Source of the DNA: Prolixibacteraceae bacterium | GTDB lineage: Bacteria > Bacteroidota > Bacteroidia > Bacteroidales > Prolixibacteraceae | DNA length: 49,010 bases | Reading direction: 5' to 3' | Assembly: GCA_030602265.1 (NCBI GenBank) | Contig: JAUWAB010000026.1 | Span: forward strand, 1-49,010 | Part shown: positions 25,079-33,844 of the stretch, in pieces | Numbering within the stretch: position 1 is the stretch's first letter | Layout: each line of letters opens with the position of its first letter | Position numbers and translations under genes: made by a program | Notes under the pieces: model-generated | The model's database searches: none | The model's input: the letters and a program-made list of their open reading frames with translations, nothing else | Told to the model about the DNA's origin: nothing

Positions 25079-26281
25079 TTAGAACATAATTCCGATACCG
25101 GCGTTAAAGGTTTTGGTAAACTTATCGCTGGCCATATTCTTATGAAACTGAAGATCAGCCTTTAATACGGCGCCTGGAACCATTTTCCAACCTAAACCAC
25201 CAATCCAGACCTTCGTATGGTAAGTATCCTTCGCTGTCATTGAGGCATCCACCTTGTGGTGCGTATTGAATTCCTCGTAACGTACAAAAGGGATCAGTTC
25301 CGTTTTTAATGATGCGAAAGGCTGAAAAAGGTTATAGGCAGCTTCAAGGTAGTATCCGGTCATAGCGGAGCCGGTATCGTTGGGTTTACCGGCAACCGCG
25401 GTGAATTGGTTGTAGGCCGCGGTATTCTTCAGTCCGGTGTAATAATACTGCCCCCGTAGCTGAAATCCTTTCCGGGTATATCTTGCATCTGCACCTATCA
25501 TAGAAATTCCTACCACGGATGAATCGGCTCTGGCTAAGGCAACCGGATCTGATTTATCCAGGTTATTATATAACTTGCTCTGTGTATCGCCAAAATAACC
25601 CGAAATACCCACATTTAATCCCCGGATACCATAATATTCCAGTTTTCCGGATAGGTTGGGAGCACTGATGTAGGATTCAATTCCCTTTTGCCGGCCGCTC
25701 CTCAAGCCTCGTCCGGTAACAATCCCTCTGGTATCATACCCATTGAAGCCGTTTACCACATAAAGCTGATAACGGAGGTCAGCCTGGTAAAAGCTTCCGG
25801 TAAAACCAAAACCCAGCTCTCTCCAGGTGGTCGGGGCAATTACGTTGTCGATCATCGGGCGCTCTACACCGTTATAAGTAGGTGGCTCATGGTACTCATT
25901 CATGATACCCATCGGGATGAGCATCAGTCCGCCCCTGAAATTGAGCCATGGAAGGATCCGGTATTGCAGGAAAGCCTGCTCGATATAGAGCTCGTTGACA
26001 TGCTCGTACTCAATTTCAGTAATAAATTGTGTGCGGGCATCGAAATTGTATCCAAAGAGCATTACCAGGCGATGGACATCTAATACGCCATTATATCGGC
26101 GGTCAGAAGAGAACGGCTGGTTGTAATCGATCTGGGCATAGCCGCCTATCGACAGTTTACCATCGGTGGCCAGCAGCTTATCTGCCATATTTTCATACTT
26201 GGCCGGCTGTTCTCCAACAGACTGGGCAAGAGATACATATGATAAGAAAAGAATCGATAACAAGAGTGATGTTGTTTTCAT
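25079..26281 (-). CDS. Outer-membrane porin, phosphate-selective-porin-like
   Basis: A 400-residue beta-barrel protein with a signal peptide (MKTTSLLLSILFLSYVSLAQ) and a final phenylalanine (NAGIGIMF) as the Bam signal. Successive amphipathic strands are plain: KLSIGGYAQIDYNQPF, LVMLFGYNFDARTQFITEIE, AFLQYRILPWLNFRGG, LEYYGIRGLNVGISGYFG, GFQLRGQYYYTGLKN and KVWIGGLGWKMVPGAVLKAD. The loop EYHEPPTYNGVERPMID resembles the early conserved segment of OprP/OprO-type porins. The substrate cannot be inferred. It is first in an operon with the FMN-binding protein. Confidence 0.85.
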   Translation of the reverse strand: MKTTSLLLSILFLSYVSLAQSVGEQPAKYENMADKLLATDGKLSIGGYAQIDYNQPFSSDRRYNGVLDVHRLVMLFGYNFDARTQFITEIEYEHVNELYIEQAFLQYRILPWLNFRGGLMLIPMGIMNEYHEPPTYNGVERPMIDNVIAPTTWRELGFGFTGSFYQADLRYQLYVVNGFNGYDTRGIVTGRGLRSGRQKGIESYISAPNLSGKLEYYGIRGLNVGISGYFGDTQSKLYNNLDKSDPVALARADSSVVGISMIGADARYTRKGFQLRGQYYYTGLKNTAAYNQFTAVAGKPNDTGSAMTGYYLEAAYNLFQPFASLKTELIPFVRYEEFNTHHKVDASMTAKDTYHTKVWIGGLGWKMVPGAVLKADLQFHKNMASDKFTKTFNAGIGIMF

Positions 26282-26315
26282 AAAAATCCTTATTAATATT
26301 TAGATTAAATAAGGG

Positions 26316-26323
26316 CAAAAATA
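26316..26323 (-). promoter_or_regulatory. Porin operon promoter -7 element TATTTTTG
   Basis: An exact TAnnTTTG match on the minus strand, 34 bases before the porin ATG, and the only promoter candidate for the porin/FMN-binding operon. The rest of the 26282-26562 gap shows nothing I can name. Confidence 0.6.
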
Positions 26324-26562
26324 AGCTCCCTGATTTTCACCTGAAATCCCAAGAAATAGGTATTTTTCTTTTGTGCAGAGGGTGTCTGAAATGGGAATTT
26401 GTTCCGGGGTATATTTCACCATAATCCGGATAGGCACCCGAAACGGGCAGCAGAATGGAACGAAAACGGGATGGGAAAATTTCACCGTTTACCGTAAAGG
26501 CCGCAATTTCCATGAGAAAAATACGGCATATGCTCAATCTGTACAAATAAATGAAATTAGCT

Positions 26563-27870
26563 CTAAACAGCGAGACCCTTTTTATAGGTCTCAAGTGCCC
26601 GCTCGCGAGCTAGTTTATGATCCACCATAGGTTTTGCATAACCGGGAGTGCCTGCCTCAGGTACCCACTTCCGTACATACATCCCATCCGGATCGAACTT
26701 TTGCTGTTGGGTTTCCGGATTAAAAACCCTGAAGTAAGGAGCAGCATCGCATCCGGTACCTGCTGCCCACTGCCAGTTGCCGTTATTGCTTGCCAGTTCG
26801 AAATCGAGCAGCTTCTCTGCAAAATAAGCCTCCCCCCAGCGCCAGTCAATCAGAAGGTGCTTACACAGAAAACTGGCTGTCACCATCCGTACCCGGTTAT
26901 GCATAAAACCGGTGGCGTTCAGTTCCCTCATACCGGCATCCACCATCGGATAACCGGTCTCCCCCCGGCACCAGCGTTCAAATTCATGCTCATCATTCCT
27001 CCATTCAATGCGGCCGTATGGTTTCTTAAAGGGGGAATTCACCACATGCGGAAAATGGGCCATGATCTGGATGAAGAAATTTCTCCAGATCAGTTCGTTC
27101 AGGAACACCTCTCCATGCTTCAGGGCGGCTGACGTAAGTTCCCGGATGCTGATGGTCCCGAACCGGAGGTGTACCCCAAGCCGGGAAGTTCCTTTAAGCG
27201 CAGGGAGATCACGTGTTTCGGCATACTGCTCTATCAGCGGCAAATCGATATGCCGTCCGGGAAATGAGCAAAAAGAAGATTCAAATCCCAGCTGACTGAT
27301 TTCAGGAAAAGGATAAGGTGACGTTTGGTACAGTTTGCCGGGAAATTGTTCAGAGGCAAAAGGCATCAGCTGCTCCCCGCTGAGCCGTTCCTTCCACTTC
27401 CGGCTGTATGGTGTATAGACCGTATAAGGAGTGCCGTCATTCTTCAGCACTTCATCCTTCTCAAAAATCACATGGTCCCTGAAGGTTTGAAACTTTATCC
27501 CTGAGGCGTTTAAAAATTGTTCAACCCTCTTGTCCCTTTCCAGGGCATAAGGTTCATAGTCGCGGTTGGCAAAAACCGTCTGCACTCCCGGAAACTGCTG
27601 CAAGAACCACCTGAATGCCTCCTCCGGGTCACCGTGGTAAACCCACAGCGACGAACCCCTCTCTTCAAGCAAACCTTTCAGTTTTTTAAGCTCCTGATGT
27701 ATAAACAATACCCGGGCATCTTTCCGGTTGTGGAGTTTATCCAGTATCCCTTTGTCAAAGATAAAAACGGGAAGCACCTGAAGCCCTGAGTTCAGGGCAG
27801 CGAAAAGTGCAGGGTTATCGTGAATCCTCAGGTCGCGCCTGAACCAGAAGAGTGCGATTTTCTCATTCAT
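26563..27870 (-). CDS. phr: Deoxyribodipyrimidine photolyase
   Basis: Light-driven repair of cyclobutane pyrimidine dimers using FAD. The 435 residues comprise an N-terminal Rossmann-like antenna domain (ALFWFRRDLRIHDNPAL) and a C-terminal helical FAD domain with WRNFFIQIMAHFP, WCRGETGYPMVDAGMREL, NRVRMVTASFLCKHLLIDWR and ELASNNGNWQWAAGTG. This is the class I CPD photolyase/cryptochrome family; the Asn-Gly-Asn-Trp-Gln-Trp text is typical of photolyase. The start is the ATG at 27870 rather than 27885, because a near-consensus -7 word TATCTTTCGG (27900-27891) would put the transcript start at about 27885. The enzyme suggests exposure to light at some stage. Confidence 0.94.
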   Translation of the reverse strand: MNEKIALFWFRRDLRIHDNPALFAALNSGLQVLPVFIFDKGILDKLHNRKDARVLFIHQELKKLKGLLEERGSSLWVYHGDPEEAFRWFLQQFPGVQTVFANRDYEPYALERDKRVEQFLNASGIKFQTFRDHVIFEKDEVLKNDGTPYTVYTPYSRKWKERLSGEQLMPFASEQFPGKLYQTSPYPFPEISQLGFESSFCSFPGRHIDLPLIEQYAETRDLPALKGTSRLGVHLRFGTISIRELTSAALKHGEVFLNELIWRNFFIQIMAHFPHVVNSPFKKPYGRIEWRNDEHEFERWCRGETGYPMVDAGMRELNATGFMHNRVRMVTASFLCKHLLIDWRWGEAYFAEKLLDFELASNNGNWQWAAGTGCDAAPYFRVFNPETQQQKFDPDGMYVRKWVPEAGTPGYAKPMVDHKLARERALETYKKGLAV

Positions 27871-27975
27871 TCCTTTAAAAATCATGTATACCGAAAGATA
27901 ACAATTCAGAATACAATTTTCTGCAGAGACAGATAAAAATCCACGGGATAAATTGAATTCCGCCCGGAATAAACC

Positions 27976-27983
27976 TATTTTTG
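27976..27983 (+). promoter_or_regulatory. Threonine aldolase promoter -7 element TATTTTTG
   Basis: An exact TAnnTTTG match 21 bases before the ATG at 28005. It overlaps the possible TTG start at 27981 and so rules it out. Confidence 0.65.
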
Positions 27984-28004
27984 AACTTTTATTTCGACCA
28001 CATT

Positions 28005-29030
28005 ATGAAGAAAGGATTTGCAAGTGACAACAATGCCGGGGTGCACCCGGAAATATTAGCGGCCATGGCTGATGCCAACACCGGGCATGTTACAGGATAT
28101 GGCCACGACATTTATACTGAAAAGGCTGTTGAACTTTTCAGAAAAGAATTCGGACCTGATACCGGGGTTTACTTTGTATTTAACGGAACAGGGGCGAATG
28201 TATTAGGCCTGTCATCGCTTACACGCAGTTATCATTCGGTGATATGTGCTGAGACTGCCCATATCCAGGAGGATGAATGCGGGGCGCCCGAAAAATTTAC
28301 CGGCTGCAAACTGCTTCCGGTGGAAACCCGCAATGGAAAGATTACCCCTGAAGCCATCCGGCCCCACCTGAAGGGCTTTGATTTTGAGCATCACTCACAG
28401 CCAAAGGTAATTTCCATCTCCCAGGTTACCGAAATGGGTACCGTTTACCGGCCTGAGGAAATCAGGGCCCTGGCAGACCTGGCCCATAGCCATGGTATGT
28501 ACCTCCATATGGACGGCGCCCGGATCGCCAACGCAGCGGTCGCGCTCTCTCTCCCCTTCAAAGCATTTACCAGGGATTGCGGTGTGGATGTCCTCTCGTT
28601 CGGAGGCACCAAAAACGGCATGATGATGGGTGAAGCCGTACTCTTTTTTAATCCGGCATTAGCCACAGAGACCAAATATCTGAGAAAGCAGTCCATGCAG
28701 CTTTTTTCCAAAATGCGGTTTGTGAGTGCCCAGTTCTTAGCCTATTTCACCGATGGATTATGGGAGCGAAGCGCCCGTCATGCCAATCGGATGGCAGGAC
28801 TGCTGGAATCGAGGGTTCGTGAGATCCCCGGAATTACCATCACCCAAAAGGTAGAGGCCAATGGGGTATTTGCCATTGTTCCCAAGCCCGTCATTGCCCC
28901 GCTTCAGGAAAAGTTTTTCTTCTACGTATGGAATGAACAAACCGGCGAGGTACGCTGGATGACCTCCTTCGATACGACGGAGGACGAGATCGGACAGTTT
29001 GCAGAAACCCTAATGGCACTTCTGGCCTGA
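28005..29030 (+). CDS. ltaE: Low-specificity L-threonine aldolase family
   Basis: PLP enzyme of the beta-eliminating lyase family that cleaves L-threonine/allo-threonine to glycine and acetaldehyde. The 341 residues start FASDNNAGVHPEIL, with GYGHDIYTEKAVELFRKEFG. The catalytic aspartate region is HMDGARIANAAVAL and the PLP lysine is in SFGGTKNGMMMGEAV. It is the usual LtaE length. The stop TGA overlaps the start of the rhomboid gene by one base (TGATG), which implies translational coupling. Glycine formed could feed one-carbon metabolism, to which folD in this window belongs. Confidence 0.92.
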   Translation: MKKGFASDNNAGVHPEILAAMADANTGHVTGYGHDIYTEKAVELFRKEFGPDTGVYFVFNGTGANVLGLSSLTRSYHSVICAETAHIQEDECGAPEKFTGCKLLPVETRNGKITPEAIRPHLKGFDFEHHSQPKVISISQVTEMGTVYRPEEIRALADLAHSHGMYLHMDGARIANAAVALSLPFKAFTRDCGVDVLSFGGTKNGMMMGEAVLFFNPALATETKYLRKQSMQLFSKMRFVSAQFLAYFTDGLWERSARHANRMAGLLESRVREIPGITITQKVEANGVFAIVPKPVIAPLQEKFFFYVWNEQTGEVRWMTSFDTTEDEIGQFAETLMALLA

Positions 29031-29911
29031 TGCCCCTGTACAGCTATTATCCGCACAACAGCGCGGCCGAAGACCGCGAACTGGAAAAGAAAATTTTCAG
29101 GCACAGCCTGATGGTTCCGACCCTTTTCACAGTACTGTTCTGGCTGGTAAGGCTGACAGAAATTACATTAGGCATTTCCTTTGTCAAAGGCGGGGTTTAT
29201 CCCCTCCACCTGAAGGGGTTGCACGGAATACTCACCTCACCTTTTATCCACTCGGGGTTTGCCCATCTGGTTTCCAACTCGGTGCCTTTTTTTATCCTGC
29301 TTTTCGCCCTGGTTTATTTTTACCGTTCCATCTCCTACCGGATATTCTGGCAGATCTACATTCTGTCCGGAATCTGCGTCTGGCTCTTTGGCCGCGAGGC
29401 ATGGCACATAGGGGCCAGCGGTGTGGTTTACGGACTGGCAGCTTTCCATCTGGTCAGCGGGATAATCCGGAACGACGTTCGCCTGCTGACCATCTCCGTA
29501 ACCGTGGTTTTCCTGTATGGTGGTATGGTGTGGGGCATGTTTCCCATCAATCCCGACATCAGCTGGGAATCACACCTTTGGGGTGCCGTTTCCGGTGTTC
29601 TCCTGGCCATCCGGTATCGCCGGTACGTTATCCGGAGAAAGCCTTTTGACTGGGAGGCTGAGCCGGATGAAGATGATGATCCGGCCGGCCCGGAATCCGG
29701 GACTGACGGACAACATGATCCGAATCCGGAAGACCATACAGGCAGCCATCCTGAAAGTGTGACCAACCCTGCCGGCGAAAGGGACAGTGGACAGGTGACC
29801 ATTTCAGGATCGCCTGAACTCCCGCGGTTCAGCTCCTCGGTTACCCGACTGGTCAGCCTGCCCGAAAAACCAGGTGGGACAAAGGAGAACACTACGCCTG
29901 GCAGACAATAA
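29030..29911 (+). CDS. Rhomboid-family intramembrane protease
   Basis: A membrane serine protease of 293 residues. After a soluble N-terminus, six hydrophobic segments span about residues 29-200. The active site is complete: catalytic Ser130 in HIGASGVVYGLAA, His182 in WESHLWGAVSG, and the oxyanion-region Asn83 in GFAHLVSNSVPF. The last about 85 residues form a hydrophilic, Pro/Asp/Gly-rich tail (EAEPDEDDDPAGPESG onward) that is probably disordered and cytoplasmic. The family cleaves transmembrane proteins; no substrate is evident. It is translationally coupled to ltaE by a one-base overlap, though no functional link is known. Confidence 0.88.
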   Translation: MPLYSYYPHNSAAEDRELEKKIFRHSLMVPTLFTVLFWLVRLTEITLGISFVKGGVYPLHLKGLHGILTSPFIHSGFAHLVSNSVPFFILLFALVYFYRSISYRIFWQIYILSGICVWLFGREAWHIGASGVVYGLAAFHLVSGIIRNDVRLLTISVTVVFLYGGMVWGMFPINPDISWESHLWGAVSGVLLAIRYRRYVIRRKPFDWEAEPDEDDDPAGPESGTDGQHDPNPEDHTGSHPESVTNPAGERDSGQVTISGSPELPRFSSSVTRLVSLPEKPGGTKENTTPGRQ

Positions 29912-29976
29912 CCAATAGACGTTAACACACGATGGTGCCGCCTTAAGAGGAACAATACCGAAGAATACACACCCGA

Positions 29977-29990
29977 CCGGTAACCGGTAA
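29977..29990 (+). repeat. 7-bp repeat CCGGTAA, two units
   Basis: Two perfect heptamers just upstream of the nusB promoter. They are the reverse complement of the CCGGTTA array at 20385-20405. Confidence 0.6.
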
Positions 29991-30001
29991 AAAAAAAGTA
30001 G

Positions 30002-30009
30002 TAAATTTG
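30002..30009 (+). promoter_or_regulatory. nusB promoter -7 element TAAATTTG
   Basis: An exact TAnnTTTG match 31 bases before the nusB ATG and directly after the CCGGTAA heptamers and an A tract. Confidence 0.6.
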
Positions 30010-30040
30010 CAGCCATAATTTTTAAATAAGTTCTAAAGAG

Positions 30041-30994
30041 ATGATTAGCAGGCGAACGATCCGGATTAAGGTACTACAAACGCTCTATACATATTATTCC
30101 ACGCCCGATAAATCGATCAATAACTCAGAAAAAGAGTTGTTTTTCTCCCTGGGTAAAACCTACGATCTGTATCACATGGTTTTTCAGCTGATAATTGACA
30201 TTGCCGATTATGCCCAGCTGCGTATTGACACCAACCTGAACAAACTACGGCCAACTCAGGAAGACCTCAACCCCAACACCCGGTTTGTTGAAAACCGGAT
30301 AATCCAGCAGTTGCGAATAAACCGCCGCCTGAAGGCCTATGTCAACCAAACCGGCATTTCATGGGCCAACCATCCTGAACTGGTTAAGGATTTATACCAT
30401 TTTACTGTCGAATCGGAGTTCTATAACGAGTACATGACCCGGAAGCAGTGTTCCTATTTCGACGACAAGAAACTCGTCGAAAAAATAATGAACAACATCA
30501 TACTGATTTCGGAAGATCTCCACCAGGTTCTTGAAGAAGACAGTATTTACTGGAACGACGACCTCGACCTGGTGGTCGCCATGGCTACAAAAACCATCAG
30601 GTTCTTTAATGAGCAGTCGGACGAAAACCAACCCCTGCTGCCCAAGTTCAAGGATGAGGACGACCGTCAGTTTGCCGTCGACCTGTTCAGGAAATCCATA
30701 CTGAACAACGATGAACTGAGAAACATTGTCGACCAGCATGCCAGCAACTGGGACCTGGAACGGATCGCCTTCATGGATGTCCTGATCATGCAGCTGGCCC
30801 TTGCCGAAATCCTCTATTTCCCGTCGATCCCCACCAAAGTGACGCTCAATGAATATATTGAGATGGCGAAATATTACAGCACCGAAAAAAGCCGTACCTT
30901 TATCAACGGAATTTTAGACAAGTCGCTGAAAGACCTGAAGCAGAGCCAGAAGGTTCTGAAAACAGGCCGGGGACTTATAGGCGAAGAAGAATAA
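30041..30994 (+). CDS. nusB: Transcription antitermination factor NusB, long form
   Basis: RNA-binding partner of NusE in rRNA antitermination. At 317 residues it is about twice the proteobacterial length. The N-terminus (SRRTIRIKVLQTLYTYY) matches the NusB start, an insert of about 120 residues with helices follows, and the classic C-terminal half is plain: WDLERIAFMDVLIMQLALAEI, then IPTKVTLNEYIEMAKYYSTEKS and FINGILDKSLKDL. This long architecture is what I know from Bacteroidetes. It is followed after 28 bases by yajC, probably as one transcript that ends at a clear hairpin. Confidence 0.92.
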   Translation: MISRRTIRIKVLQTLYTYYSTPDKSINNSEKELFFSLGKTYDLYHMVFQLIIDIADYAQLRIDTNLNKLRPTQEDLNPNTRFVENRIIQQLRINRRLKAYVNQTGISWANHPELVKDLYHFTVESEFYNEYMTRKQCSYFDDKKLVEKIMNNIILISEDLHQVLEEDSIYWNDDLDLVVAMATKTIRFFNEQSDENQPLLPKFKDEDDRQFAVDLFRKSILNNDELRNIVDQHASNWDLERIAFMDVLIMQLALAEILYFPSIPTKVTLNEYIEMAKYYSTEKSRTFINGILDKSLKDLKQSQKVLKTGRGLIGEEE

Positions 30995-31022
30995 TTTAAC
31001 AAGAATATAACGTAAAAAAAAA

Positions 31023-31340
31023 ATGAACATGAATTACTTACTTATGGCTGCTCCCCAGGAAGGAGCCAATCCGCTGATGACCTTTATGCCCCTTCTGATC
31101 ATCATTGTCATTTTCTATTTTTTCATGATCAGGCCGCAGGTTAAGCGGCAGAAGGAGCTCCGCGTGTTTCGCGACAGCCTCGGAAAAGGCGATAAAGTGG
31201 TCACAACCGGAGGAATATACGGAAAGATTGTCGAGGTGAAAGACAACGTCGTTGTGATGCAGATCGACGATAATGTCAATATCAGGGTCGACAAGGCTGC
31301 TATTATCAAGGACATGAGCGACGCTCCCCAGCAGCGCTGA
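31023..31340 (+). CDS. yajC: Preprotein translocase accessory subunit YajC
   Basis: A small inner-membrane protein (105 residues) of the SecDF-YajC complex assisting Sec export. It has one N-terminal membrane segment (about residues 19-36, PLLIIIVIFYFFMIRPQ) followed by VKRQKELRVFRDSLGKGDKV and the domain VVTTGGIYGKIVEVKD, the YajC signature. It lies in the nusB operon and is followed by an intrinsic-terminator-like hairpin. MNMNYLL contains two possible ATG starts six bases apart. Confidence 0.95.
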   Translation: MNMNYLLMAAPQEGANPLMTFMPLLIIIVIFYFFMIRPQVKRQKELRVFRDSLGKGDKVVTTGGIYGKIVEVKDNVVVMQIDDNVNIRVDKAAIIKDMSDAPQQR

Positions 31341-31362
31341 TCAGGGCCACCGCCCGGAATGG

Positions 31363-31395
31363 AGGCTGTCAGATCTTACGGTCTGACAGCCTTTC
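31363..31395 (+). terminator. Terminator after nusB-yajC
   Basis: AGGCTGTCAGA-tcttacgg-TCTGACAGCCT, an 11-bp perfect stem with an 8-base loop, followed by TTTCTGATTT. It starts 23 bases after the yajC stop and separates this operon from the YbbR gene. Confidence 0.8.
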
Positions 31396-31523
31396 TGATT
31401 TCACAAATACCCCTTGCACCATAATTTTTTTTAAACAGGTACAGTTTAAACGGTTTTTGCTAATTTCGGCTCAGTTTATGGCCGATGGTGATACTGCAGG
31501 CCGTGGTGTTATTCTGAAAATAC

Positions 31524-32522
31524 ATGGAAACCAAGAAGAGCTGGTCAGAAAGGATATATGAATTATTGGACCCGTCAGCCCTCCGGAACAACCAAAGGCT
31601 GATGATATTTGCCATATGCCTGGTCCTTGCCACCATCCTTTGGTTTCTGAATGCACTGAGTAAAAATTATACTACCCAGATAGCCTATCCGGTTAAATAT
31701 GTCAACCTGCCAAAAAACAAGTTCATTATTAATGAACCTCCTTCCGACCTCCTGCTGAGGGTTAATGCACACGGTTTTACCCTGCTGAGGTACAAACTTC
31801 ACCTGACATTTTATCCTGTTCTGCTGAACATCTCCGAAATCATGGAAGAGACGAGAATCCCGTCAGGAGGGTACGTTACCATAAGACCGGGAGAGGTAAT
31901 GGAAAAAATTACGGCACAAATCAGCAATGACCTGCATATCCTTGATGTCAGGCCTGCCTCCCTGCACCTGGTCTTCGACAGCCTTGAAAGCCGGATTGTC
32001 CCCGTTAAACCGCACCTCGACCTGCATTTTGTTTCCAGGTTCGATATAGCGGGGAATATTGTTACCATACCCCCTTACATTGAAATAACCGGCCCGCGGG
32101 TCATTGTCGAAAAAACCGATACCATTTTTACCCTAAACAGGACGTTCCGGAATATCAAGAACGATCTCATCAGGGATATTCCTCTGGATATACCTGAAAA
32201 TATTACAACATCCGTTGAAAAGGTAAACGTAAGGGTTCCCGTCGACGAATACACAGAGAAGAGCCTGACCGTCCCGATAAATGTGCGGTCATTACCCGAA
32301 GGCGTTACCATCAGGCTCTTTCCCAGGGAGGCTGAGATAAGTCTTCGCATAGGCCTTAAAGAATTCGCCTCAATTTCAGGGGAAGCATTTCCGGTTTATG
32401 TCGACTGGAAAGATATTGAATCAGGACTACAGTTCCTGCCGGTCAGGACCGACACTCTCCCTGAAGGGTTAAAATCATTAAAAATTGTGCCCCTGCATGT
32501 CGAATATCTCATCGAGAAATAG
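31524..32522 (+). CDS. YbbR/CdaR-like domain protein, membrane anchored
   Basis: A 332-residue protein with a single N-terminal membrane helix (about 22-44, QRLMIFAICLVLATILWFLN) and an extracytoplasmic region of YbbR-like beta modules: TTQIAYPVKYVNLPKN, then YTEKSLTVPINVRSLPEGV with the VPI core. In Firmicutes YbbR (CdaR) regulates the diadenylate cyclase CdaA, but no cyclase gene is adjacent here. It precedes coaE, which begins 26 bases before this gene stops, so the two are coupled. A near-consensus -7 word TAATTTCGG (31461-31469) lies 55 bases upstream. Confidence 0.85.
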   Translation: METKKSWSERIYELLDPSALRNNQRLMIFAICLVLATILWFLNALSKNYTTQIAYPVKYVNLPKNKFIINEPPSDLLLRVNAHGFTLLRYKLHLTFYPVLLNISEIMEETRIPSGGYVTIRPGEVMEKITAQISNDLHILDVRPASLHLVFDSLESRIVPVKPHLDLHFVSRFDIAGNIVTIPPYIEITGPRVIVEKTDTIFTLNRTFRNIKNDLIRDIPLDIPENITTSVEKVNVRVPVDEYTEKSLTVPINVRSLPEGVTIRLFPREAEISLRIGLKEFASISGEAFPVYVDWKDIESGLQFLPVRTDTLPEGLKSLKIVPLHVEYLIEK

Positions 32523-33126
32523 GCACCTGCCCCTGAAAGTTGGTGTTACGGGAGGCATTGGCAGCGGAAAATCTGTGGTTTGCAGGATATTCTCCATTCT
32601 GGGTATCCCGGTTTTTGAAGCAGATACTGAAGCCAGGAGGATCATTGACCATGATCCTGAAATCAGGAAAGCTCTTTCACAATTACTTGGAAGAGAAGTC
32701 TTTCCGGAACCTGGTGTAACCGACAGAAAAAAAATGGCGCACGCAATCTTTAACAACCAGGAAATACTAAACGAAGTAAATGCAATTGTCCACCCGGCCG
32801 TACGACAAAGGTTCAAGGAATGGTGGCTGTCGCAGGAAACGCCCTATGTCATTCAGGAGGCAGCAATTCTATTTGAAAGCGGTGCTTCCGGACTGATGGA
32901 CCTGAATATTCTGATAACGGCCCCTGACGAGGTCAAAGCCGCAAGGATCGTGAAGCGCGACGGGTTTAGCATTCAGCAGGTCAGGGAACGAATGGACAAC
33001 CAGTGGCCGGATGCAAGAAAATTACCCCTGGCTGATTTTGTGATCCACAATGACGGGCATCAGTTTCTTATTGAACAGGTAATGGATATTCATCAAAAAA
33101 TACTGAAACATGGCAAAATTTGCTAA
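32497..33126 (+). CDS. coaE: Dephospho-CoA kinase
   Basis: Final step of coenzyme A synthesis, phosphorylating the 3'-OH of dephospho-CoA; cytosolic P-loop kinase. The 209 residues include Walker A VGVTGGIGSGKSVVC, FEADTEARRI, the CoA-site HPAVRQRF and the lid segment RIVKRDGFSIQQVRERMDNQ. The start is the ATG at 32497; a GTG at 32485 gives four further residues. It overlaps the YbbR gene by 26 bases upstream and the TerB-DnaJ gene by 17 bases downstream, a tightly packed three-gene operon. Confidence 0.94.
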   Translation: MSNISSRNRHLPLKVGVTGGIGSGKSVVCRIFSILGIPVFEADTEARRIIDHDPEIRKALSQLLGREVFPEPGVTDRKKMAHAIFNNQEILNEVNAIVHPAVRQRFKEWWLSQETPYVIQEAAILFESGASGLMDLNILITAPDEVKAARIVKRDGFSIQQVRERMDNQWPDARKLPLADFVIHNDGHQFLIEQVMDIHQKILKHGKIC

Positions 33127-33844
33127 ATGGTTAGGCGGAGGGCTTGGTTGGGCCGTAGGCGGTCCGATCGGAGCCATCCTGGGTTTCGTAATCGGATCGG
33201 TTGTTGACGGCACCGGAGACAAAGTAAAGCCTTACGATGGTGCGCGGGCGCGACGGCAGACCACAGCAGGTGGTTATTTCATGAGCCTACTGGTACTTAT
33301 CGCGGCCGTTATGAAAGCCGACGGGAAAGTGATGCGCTCAGAGCTCGATTATGTAAAAGAATTCCTGCGACAAAATTTCGGGGAAGATTCGGCTGCTGAA
33401 GCGGTAAAAATGCTCCGGGACCTGCTGGACCAGACTATTCCGGTTACCGATGTATGCCGGCAAATCAGGATGAACATGCACTATTCGGCAAGGTTGCAAA
33501 TGGTGCACTTTCTCTTTGGTATCGCACAGGCCGACAAGCAGGTCTCCCAGGATGAACTGAAGCTTATTGAACACATTTCCCGGGAAATGGGAATATCTGA
33601 AAGCGATATCATCTCGATCAGGGCCATGTTTATCCAGGATACCGGATATGCTTACAAGATACTTGAAATCGGACAAGATGCTTCTGATGAGGAGGTTAAA
33701 AAGGCCTACCGCAGGATGGCGATGAAATACCATCCCGACAAGCTTGCCACAATGGGTGAAGAATTCCAGCAGGCTGGCCAGGAAAAATTCCGCAAGGTGA
33801 ATGAAGCCTACCAGGCGATCAAAAAGGAACGGAACATTGTTTAA
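33110..33844 (+). CDS. TerB-domain DnaJ-like protein (DjlA type)
   Basis: A 244-residue co-chaperone-like protein. A glycine-rich N-terminal hydrophobic segment (KWLGGGLGWAVGGPIGAILG, to about residue 32) may associate with the membrane. A TerB-like helical domain (about 55-170, LLVLIAAVMKADGKVMRSEL and GIAQADKQVSQDEL) follows, then a C-terminal J domain (about 180-244) with the HPD motif at 208-210 in AMKYHPDKLA. This is the DjlA arrangement; the J domain would stimulate DnaK. It is the last gene of the YbbR-coaE operon and its TAA stop overlaps the stop of the convergent PUR gene. Confidence 0.92.
   Translation: MAKFAKWLGGGLGWAVGGPIGAILGFVIGSVVDGTGDKVKPYDGARARRQTTAGGYFMSLLVLIAAVMKADGKVMRSELDYVKEFLRQNFGEDSAAEAVKMLRDLLDQTIPVTDVCRQIRMNMHYSARLQMVHFLFGIAQADKQVSQDELKLIEHISREMGISESDIISIRAMFIQDTGYAYKILEIGQDASDEEVKKAYRRMAMKYHPDKLATMGEEFQQAGQEKFRKVNEAYQAIKKERNIV

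Noticed and set aside
26282-26562. Short open frames on both strands between the porin and photolyase genes
   Set aside because: They lack plausible starts and composition, and several overlap the gene ends.
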